This document shows positions 5,973 through 10,237 of a stretch of DNA of 10,237 bases, one piece after another. Position 1 is the first letter of the stretch. The number at the start of each line of letters is the position of its first letter. A model generated the notes under the pieces. That model saw only the letters and a program-made list of their open reading frames with translations. It did not search any database and was not told where the DNA came from. Made by a program: the position numbers and the translations under genes. Origin of the DNA: an uncultured Verrucomicrobiota bacterium (GTDB taxonomy: Bacteria > Verrucomicrobiota > Kiritimatiellia > RFP12 > UBA1067); the NCBI GenBank assembly GCA_945613785.1, contig CALZAJ010000042.1, positions 1 through 10,237 of the forward strand. The letters are read 5' to 3'.

Positions 5973-6857
5973 ATGACCATCGTAGACAAAATCGTCGGAC
6001 TCATCCGCGAGACGAGCTCCTCGCTCCCCGAGGACGTAGAGAAGGCCATTAAGGCCGCGTATCGCAAGGAGGAAAAGGGCAGCGCGGCCGCGACCGTGCT
6101 GAAGACCATCCTCGACAACTGCGCCCTGGCGCGTCGCGAGCAGACGCCGCTCTGCCAGGATACCGGCACGCTCACGTTCTTCGTGGACGCGTCCTTGCGT
6201 CGCAAGGTCACGCCCGCCGTGCTCAAGAAGGCCGTCGCGCGGGCGACCGAGCTCGGCTATCTGCGCAAGAACTGCATCGATTCCATCACGGGATATTCCT
6301 ACGACGACAACTGCGCCGAGGGCGCTCCGGTCGTCCATTATGTGGACCGTCCCGAAGGCTCTTCGTCCCAGCGTGATCCTGTCGTGACCTTGATTCTCAA
6401 GGGCGGCGGTTCCGAGAACATGTCTCGTCAGTATTCCTTGCCCGACGCCACGCTGGGTGCGGGCCGCGATCTTGCGGGCGTCCGCAAGTGCATCCTCGAT
6501 GCCGTCCAGAAGACGCAGGGCTACGGTTGCGCACCGGGCATTCTGGGCGTCTGCATCGGCGGCGACCGCGCGACGGGCTATGAGGTCGCGAAGGAACAGC
6601 TCCTTCGTCCGTTGGACGAAAAGGCGTCCGCACGCGGGCTGTCAAACAGATCCAACAATCAGACGATCGACCTGGCCCGCCTCGAGCGTCAGCTCCTGGA
6701 CGAGGCCAATTCACTGGGCATCGGGCCTATGGGACTCGGCGGGAAGACAACGCTACTGGGACTGAAGCTCGCGACGCGTCCGCGCGTCCCTGCATCCTTC
6801 TTCGTCACCGTCGCCTATATGTGCTGGGCGGCACGCAGACGCAGCATGCGGATGTAG
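5973..6857 (+). CDS. Fumarate hydratase class I, alpha subunit (or tartrate dehydratase alpha)
   Basis: This is the iron-sulfur half of a two-subunit class I hydro-lyase, which interconverts fumarate and malate (TCA cycle or its reductive branch). The 294-residue protein carries the three cysteines expected to hold the [4Fe-4S] cluster: Cys61 in PLCQDTGT, Cys186 in GYGCAPGILGVCIGG and Cys284 in YMCWAARR. It also has the KGGGSEN loop (143-149) and GIGPMGLGGKTT (249-260). Class I enzymes use the open iron site to bind substrate and are oxygen-sensitive. The start is set at ATG 5973, not the upstream in-frame GTG 5931, because the promoter lies between them and the family N-terminus begins near MTIVDKIVGLIRE. 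The beta subunit follows after 46 nt. The split alpha/beta form also occurs in L-tartrate dehydratase (TtdAB), so substrate is not proven; fumarase is the more likely housekeeping role. Confidence 0.9.
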   Translation: MTIVDKIVGLIRETSSSLPEDVEKAIKAAYRKEEKGSAAATVLKTILDNCALARREQTPLCQDTGTLTFFVDASLRRKVTPAVLKKAVARATELGYLRKNCIDSITGYSYDDNCAEGAPVVHYVDRPEGSSSQRDPVVTLILKGGGSENMSRQYSLPDATLGAGRDLAGVRKCILDAVQKTQGYGCAPGILGVCIGGDRATGYEVAKEQLLRPLDEKASARGLSNRSNNQTIDLARLERQLLDEANSLGIGPMGLGGKTTLLGLKLATRPRVPASFFVTVAYMCWAARRRSMRM

Positions 6858-6884
6858 AATGGATCATGTGGAATGGAGAATGGA
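6857..6884 (+). repeat. Three GAATGGA units between the two fumarase subunit genes
   Basis: GAATGGA occurs at 6857-6863 (its first base is the last base of the alpha-subunit stop), 6871-6877 and 6878-6884, the last two in direct tandem. A further copy lies at 1941-1947, immediately after the lolD stop. The beta-subunit RBS (AAAAGGTG, 6892-6899) follows. It could be a remnant of a short dispersed repeat, or chance. Confidence 0.4.
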
Positions 6885-6903
6885 AAACGGGAAAAGGTGA
6901 ACG

Positions 6904-7476
6904 ATGATTGAGCTTAAGTATCCGTTTGACGAGAATCAGATCCGTGCGTTGAAGGCCGGGGACGCTGTGAGTATCACGGGCCCCGTCCACACGGGCCGTG
7001 ACAAGTTTCACAAGTGGTTTGCCGATGGCAATCCGATCGCGGTCGATTTCCGTGACGGCGCCCTCTATCACTGCGGACCCGTCATTGTGAAGGACGGCGA
7101 GGGCTGGGCGGTGAAGGCGGCGGGTCCGACCACGTCGGTGCGCGAGAATCCCTACGAACCCGCGTTCATCGCGAAGTCAGGCGTCCGTATCATCATCGGC
7201 AAGGGCGGAATGGACGCCGCGACGCTGGCGGCGATGAAGAAGCACGGTTGCGTCTATGTCCAGGCCGTCGGAGGTGCCGCGGCGGTGGCGGCCAAGGCCC
7301 TGCAGAAGGTGGTGGGCGTCTCCTATCTCAAGGAGTTCGGCGCGGCCGAGGCCTGCTGGCATTTCGATGCCGTCGGCTTTACGGGGGTCGTCGCGATGGA
7401 TGCGCACGGCACGAGTCTGTTTGCGAAAGTGGCGGAGAGCTCGAAGCGGAAGCTGGACGAGATCCTGGCGAAGTAA
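6904..7476 (+). CDS. Fumarate hydratase class I, beta subunit (or tartrate dehydratase beta)
   Basis: This is the C-terminal-domain subunit that completes the active site with the alpha subunit encoded just upstream. The 190-residue length is typical for separate beta subunits (about 185-200). Family motifs: HTGRDKFHK (29-37), corresponding to the usual TGRDAAHKR with the substrate-binding Arg; GALYHCGPV (52-60); GPTTSVRE (74-81), usually GPTTSMRM, keeping the Thr and Arg; and IGKGGM (98-103) with the catalytic-region Lys100. GFTGVVAMDAHGTSLF near the C-terminus is a variant of the family's MDAxGxxL ending. ATG 6904 has AAAAGGTG about 5 nt upstream. It is probably co-transcribed from the leaderless promoter at 5955 and continues into the DUF486 gene after 12 nt. 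Confidence 0.9.
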   Translation: MIELKYPFDENQIRALKAGDAVSITGPVHTGRDKFHKWFADGNPIAVDFRDGALYHCGPVIVKDGEGWAVKAAGPTTSVRENPYEPAFIAKSGVRIIIGKGGMDAATLAAMKKHGCVYVQAVGGAAAVAAKALQKVVGVSYLKEFGAAEACWHFDAVGFTGVVAMDAHGTSLFAKVAESSKRKLDEILAK

Positions 7477-7488
7477 AGGAAACAGGCG

Positions 7489-7836
7489 ATGGCGAACATC
7501 AATTGGATCACGGTTCTCCTCCTCGGCATTTCGAATCTGGTCATGCTCTATGCGTGGTACGGACACCTCCGCAACATGTCTGGGGCGCCGATCTGGAAGG
7601 TCATCCTCGTCTCCTGGTTGATTGCGTTGGTGGAGTATTCCTTCATGATTCCGGCCAACCGTCTCGGTGCGAAGACGATGACGCTCGAGCAGCTCAAGAT
7701 CGCCCAGGAAGCGTTGTCCCTGCTGATCTTCATCCCGTTCTCGATTTTTATCATGAAGAGCCACATTTCGTGGAACTATGCGGCGGCTTCGCTGTTGATC
7801 ATGGGGGCGGTCGTCCTCATTTTCCACGGCAAGTAA
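7489..7836 (+). CDS. DUF486 family (DMT-like) small membrane protein
   Basis: This 115-residue protein has four predicted TM helices, at about 6-24, 36-54, 70-89 and 96-112. The pattern fits the DUF486 family, small relatives of the drug/metabolite transporter fold: NLVMLYAWYGHL (16-27), SWLIALVEY (42-50), PANRLG (55-60) and LEQLKIAQEALSL (66-78). The family has no established substrate; most members are about 110-120 residues and complete like this one, probably dimeric if they transport anything. AAAGGA (7475-7480) overlaps the fumarase beta stop and lies 8 nt before ATG 7489. It is likely read through from the fumarase promoter; a functional link with fumarase is not evident. The next gene has its own promoter immediately after the stop. 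Confidence 0.85.
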   Translation: MANINWITVLLLGISNLVMLYAWYGHLRNMSGAPIWKVILVSWLIALVEYSFMIPANRLGAKTMTLEQLKIAQEALSLLIFIPFSIFIMKSHISWNYAAASLLIMGAVVLIFHGK

Positions 7837-7842
7837 GGACGA

Positions 7843-7853
7843 TATGGTATAAT
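7843..7853 (+). promoter_or_regulatory. Extended -10 promoter of the LptF/G-family gene, predicting a leaderless mRNA
   Basis: TATGGTATAAT is identical over 11 bases to the element before the fumarase genes. The -10 (7848-7853) ends 8 nt before ATG 7862, so transcription should start at about 7860-7862. No Shine-Dalgarno is seen between it and the ATG (ACGCTGCG), and no -35 at 16-18 nt. Confidence 0.65.
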
Positions 7854-7861
7854 ACGCTGCG

Positions 7862-8965
7862 ATGCGCCTACTGACGAAATACGTACTCCGCGAATTCTTG
7901 ATCCCGTTATTCTACTGTATGACGGGCTTTGTCGCCATTTTCGTTTTGTTTGAGCTTTCTGCCTCGTTCTCTCGTCTGTTGGAGGCGAAGCTGCCGTTCA
8001 CCACAATCCTGTCCTTCTTCTGTGGCTATCTTGCCCCTTACTTCATGTGGCTCGCCCCAGCGGCCCTGATGCTGGCGACGCTCTACACGATGTGGAGCTT
8101 CTGCCGTCATTCGGAAATCATCGCGATGCGAGCGAGCGGCGTCAGCTTCCTGGCGATCGTCAAGCCCGTGCTCTGCGTCGCCATTCTGGTTGCCGCCATG
8201 GTCGCCTGGGTCAACGAGAGTTACGTGCCGCAGCATGCGCAATGGGCGAAGCAGCTGCGCGCCGAACGCTTCGAGCTTTCGCGTTTGGAGAAGACGGATG
8301 ACCTGGCCTATCGCGACATGAAGCGCGGGCGCATGTGGAAGATCGACGGCAAGCGCGATCCCTATGGCTATCATCTGACGAAGGTCAAGATCACGCAGGA
8401 GCATCCGTACTCCGAGGGCGTTCGCCAATGGACGCTGCTGGCGGACAGCGCCGACTACCTGGATGGCGAATGGTGGTTCACCAAACCGGTCCTACAGCAC
8501 TTTGACCGCGAAGGGCGCGAAGTCGCCACGCCTGTGCCGGCGCTGGATGCGCTTTCCTTCCGCGTTTTCCCGGAGATCAAGGAGCGTCCGAGTGACATTG
8601 TGGGTCAGAACATCGACTGGCGTTACAACAGCGCCCACAGCAAGCTTCGGACGGTCCGTCAGAACAAGGACCTGACGGCGGACCAGAGGATCGGCTACAT
8701 CTACGACGCCTGGGCCCAGATCATGGCTCCTCTCGCCTGTATCGTGATTACGCTGTTCGCAATCCCTGCGGGCATCGCCTCGGGCCGTCAGTCGGTCTTC
8801 AAGGGTGTCCTCGGTGCGCTCGGGATGTTCTTCGCCTACTACGGACTCGTCATTTTCGGCATGGTGTCGGCCAACAAGGGTTGGATTCCGCCGGTTCCCG
8901 CTGCGGTCCTGCCGCCGATTGTTTTCCTCGGACTCGGTCTTCGCGCCTTCCACCGTCAGCGGTAG
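7862..8965 (+). CDS. LptF/LptG-family LPS export permease (more LptG-like)
   Basis: This inner-membrane permease (YjgP/YjgQ family) of the Lpt machine works with the ATPase LptB to extract LPS and pass it towards LptC/LptA. The 367-residue length is normal. Three TM segments lie in the N-terminal part (about 13-32, 55-78, 98-117) and three at the end (about 285-304, 314-336, 345-362). Between them is a periplasmic beta-jellyroll-like domain (about 118-270; WTLLADSADYLDGEWWF at 190-206). The cytoplasmic coupling segment HSEIIAMRASGVS (83-95) matches the RSELVVMQASG region of the family. WVNESYVPQHAQWAKQLRAE and the PP-rich last TM (IPPVPAAVLPPI) look closer to LptG than LptF, but the paralogue is not certain. 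Only one LptF/G gene is in the window; the partner must lie elsewhere or be absent. A leaderless start is predicted at ATG 7862. Confidence 0.9.
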   Translation: MRLLTKYVLREFLIPLFYCMTGFVAIFVLFELSASFSRLLEAKLPFTTILSFFCGYLAPYFMWLAPAALMLATLYTMWSFCRHSEIIAMRASGVSFLAIVKPVLCVAILVAAMVAWVNESYVPQHAQWAKQLRAERFELSRLEKTDDLAYRDMKRGRMWKIDGKRDPYGYHLTKVKITQEHPYSEGVRQWTLLADSADYLDGEWWFTKPVLQHFDREGREVATPVPALDALSFRVFPEIKERPSDIVGQNIDWRYNSAHSKLRTVRQNKDLTADQRIGYIYDAWAQIMAPLACIVITLFAIPAGIASGRQSVFKGVLGALGMFFAYYGLVIFGMVSANKGWIPPVPAAVLPPIVFLGLGLRAFHRQR

Positions 8966-9042
8966 CCGTGCGTGCCCTCGCGGCACAATGAACCTCAGGC
9001 GTGGCCATGACGGTAGAGACTTCCCTCTTCGGAGATTCGTTT

Positions 9043-9086
9043 TTGACTGAACGGGGCCAAATGTCCTATAATGTCAGAAAAGGAGG
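9043..9086 (+). promoter_or_regulatory. Consensus sigma-70 promoter and RBS of the U32-like gene
   Basis: TTGACT (9043-9048), 18-nt spacer, TATAAT (9067-9072): the best -35/-10 pair in the window. Transcription is expected near 9079-9080, directly at the AAGGAGG Shine-Dalgarno (9080-9086). The 5' leader would then be little more than the RBS itself. Because the promoter lies downstream of GTG 9001 and overlaps ATG 9061, those in-frame starts are unlikely. Confidence 0.75.
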
Positions 9087-9087
9087 G

Positions 9088-10161
9088 ATGAAGTTGGATC
9101 CAAATGAAGCTGTACGCCGCACGTTGGCCGTCGGATGGTTTGACAATAAGCCGTTCCCGACGGTGTGCGAGCCGTATCTGGACCGCATCCGCGAGGTCTT
9201 CTTCGCGTGGCCGGGCGTCTTGAGCTGTCGTCCCGCGCCGAATTTCACCGACGAGCTGAAGGCGCGGATGTTCGACGAGCTTCGCTGGGCGCGTCAGAAC
9301 GGACTTCGCCTCGATACGCTTTTCAACTGCAATTGCTACGGCGATGATGCGGTGTCGGATACGTTGGCCGACTTCGTTTCGGCGACGCTTGACGACATGG
9401 CCGCGCACGATTTGCCGCCGGATGTCGTCACGACGACCTCGCCGTTCATCGCGACGGTCCTGCGTCGGCGCTATCCGCAAGTGAAGATCCGCTGGAGCGT
9501 GAACGGGCGCGTCCACGGCCACCTCGGCTTCGAGTACATCGACGAGCTGTTCGATTCTTTTTACGCCTCGCGTGAACATCAGCGCGATCTCGGTTACATG
9601 CAGGAGCTTTCCGCCTGGGCGAAAGCCCACGGTAAGGTGATGGGCTTCCAGGCCAACAGCGGCTGTCTGCGTCAGTGTCCGTTCCAGACGTTCCACGACA
9701 ACCTGCACGGTCACAACCGCCTGCGCCAGAGCGGTGTCGGCGAAAAATTCGACTTCTCCGTCTTCCGTTGCCGCACGAATTATGCCCGCGGCAACTACGA
9801 GGACTTCCTGCGGGCGACCTGGATCCGTCCCGAAGACCTGCCGCGCTACGAGTCCCTCGCCGAGATTGTCAAGATCGCCACGCGCCGTCATCCCGACCCC
9901 GAGGCGGTCCTGCGCGCCTATGCGACCTATTCCTACGACGGTGATCTCGCGGCCATTACCGATCCGTGTTTTACCTTCCCGCACCGCGTCGACAATGTCG
10001 CGCTCGGCGCTTCGCCGCTGTGGCCGGAGGTTCGTGACTGCAAGATTGCGAATGACTGTACGCATTGCGGCAAATGCGCGGCGCTGGCAAAGGCGGTCTT
10101 CCGGAGTCGTGAGTCCTCGTCGGATCTGGTGGCTGATTTCAAGGGTTTCTTCAAGGGTTAA
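9088..10161 (+). CDS. U32-like (UbiV-like) Cys-rich TIM-barrel protein, probable Fe-S enzyme
   Basis: This 357-residue protein resembles the U32 'peptidase' superfamily, whose studied members (UbiU/UbiV, RlhA, TrhP) are mostly hydroxylation-related Fe-S proteins and not proteases. Visible features: NCNCYG (80-85) in a barrel strand; SPFIATVLRRRYP (118-130) and WSVNGRV (136-142), barrel-like; then the family-type NSGCLRQCPFQTFH (190-203) with Cys193 and Cys197, plus Cys228 and Cys294. The C-terminus adds DCKIANDCTHCGKC (317-330), Cys318/324/327/330, spaced like a ferredoxin-type ligand set. At least one, possibly two, [4Fe-4S] clusters are likely. Start choice: AGGAGG is only 1 nt from ATG 9088 but 7 nt from TTG 9094 (same frame), so translation may begin at 9094. 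It has its own promoter. The substrate is unknown. The superfamily call is by motif memory and moderately sure. Confidence 0.7.
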   Translation: MKLDPNEAVRRTLAVGWFDNKPFPTVCEPYLDRIREVFFAWPGVLSCRPAPNFTDELKARMFDELRWARQNGLRLDTLFNCNCYGDDAVSDTLADFVSATLDDMAAHDLPPDVVTTTSPFIATVLRRRYPQVKIRWSVNGRVHGHLGFEYIDELFDSFYASREHQRDLGYMQELSAWAKAHGKVMGFQANSGCLRQCPFQTFHDNLHGHNRLRQSGVGEKFDFSVFRCRTNYARGNYEDFLRATWIRPEDLPRYESLAEIVKIATRRHPDPEAVLRAYATYSYDGDLAAITDPCFTFPHRVDNVALGASPLWPEVRDCKIANDCTHCGKCAALAKAVFRSRESSSDLVADFKGFFKG

Positions 10162-10237
10162 TTCGAAAGTCACGGGGATTTCAGATAGGTGAGGTTGGGC
10201 TAATGTTTGCCGACAAAAGCTACCCCGGTTGACAAAA
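10162..10237 (+). other. 3' end intergenic stretch with a -35-like hexamer at the window edge
   Basis: No gene or clear terminator hairpin with T-run is seen here. TTGACA at 10229-10234 is a perfect -35 hexamer, but its -10 would fall outside the window. A GGGG (10174-10177) and CCCC (10223-10226) could pair over a long loop, which is weak. Confidence 0.3.

Noticed and set aside
5430..6338. Antisense open frame (302 codons) spanning the anti-sigma end and fumarase start
   Set aside because: It crosses two clearly supported + strand genes and their promoter, and its product shows no family features.
8972..8986. GTGCC/GGCAC hairpin after the LptF/G-family gene as a terminator
   Set aside because: Only a 5-bp stem with no T-run after it; likely chance in GC-rich DNA.
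8995..10173. Antisense open frame (392 codons) opposite the U32-like gene
   Set aside because: No recognisable motif and Arg-rich composition; the + strand has a consensus promoter, RBS and conserved cysteine motifs.
1..10237. CRISPR array, tRNA/rRNA genes, insertion sequence, toxin-antitoxin or phage-defence genes
   Set aside because: No spaced direct repeats, no cloverleaf or rRNA-like stretches, no transposase or nuclease motifs; the genes are housekeeping and envelope functions with uniform composition.

Overview
The window is a densely packed, high-GC piece of bacterial chromosome with every supported gene on the + strand. The organism is a diderm: there is a Lol-type lipoprotein exporter (permease plus ATPase), an LptF/LptG-family LPS-export permease and a predicted TPR lipoprotein. 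Shine-Dalgarno sites of the AGGAGG type are common. Several promoters sit directly against start codons, with a repeated extended -10 (TATGGTATAAT). I lean towards the PVC/Verrucomicrobiota-Kiritimatiellota side (inference from style only; there is no rRNA or marker gene to settle it).

Layout. 1-55: the last codons of an unidentified gene. 64-1940: a LolC/E-family permease and its LolD ATPase, overlapping by ATGA, followed by a probable intrinsic terminator (2003-2034). 2092-5930: a tightly overlapping run of five genes that looks like one operon: phosphomannomutase/phosphoglucomutase, a TPR lipoprotein, a small CvpA-like membrane protein, an ECF sigma factor, and a single-pass membrane protein that is probably its anti-sigma factor and carries a squalene-cyclase-like QW motif outside the membrane. 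5973-7836: the two subunits of an iron-sulfur class I fumarase (or the related tartrate dehydratase), then a DUF486 membrane protein. 7862-8965: an LptF/LptG-family permease. 9088-10161: a Cys-rich U32-like (UbiV-like) TIM-barrel protein with its own consensus promoter. The last 76 bases hold no gene and end in a -35-like TTGACA.

How it fits together. The main theme is envelope building: lipoprotein release (Lol), LPS transport (Lpt), sugar-phosphate supply for surface glycans (PMM/PGM), and an ECF sigma/anti-sigma pair that by position could sense envelope state. Fumarase is the central-carbon component; the U32-like protein is probably a Fe-S enzyme of unknown substrate. No mobile element, CRISPR array, tRNA or rRNA was seen. 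The most interesting points are the two near-identical promoters that predict leaderless mRNAs, the sigma/QW-motif anti-sigma module, and a LolD lacking about 17 residues between Walker A and the Q-loop.
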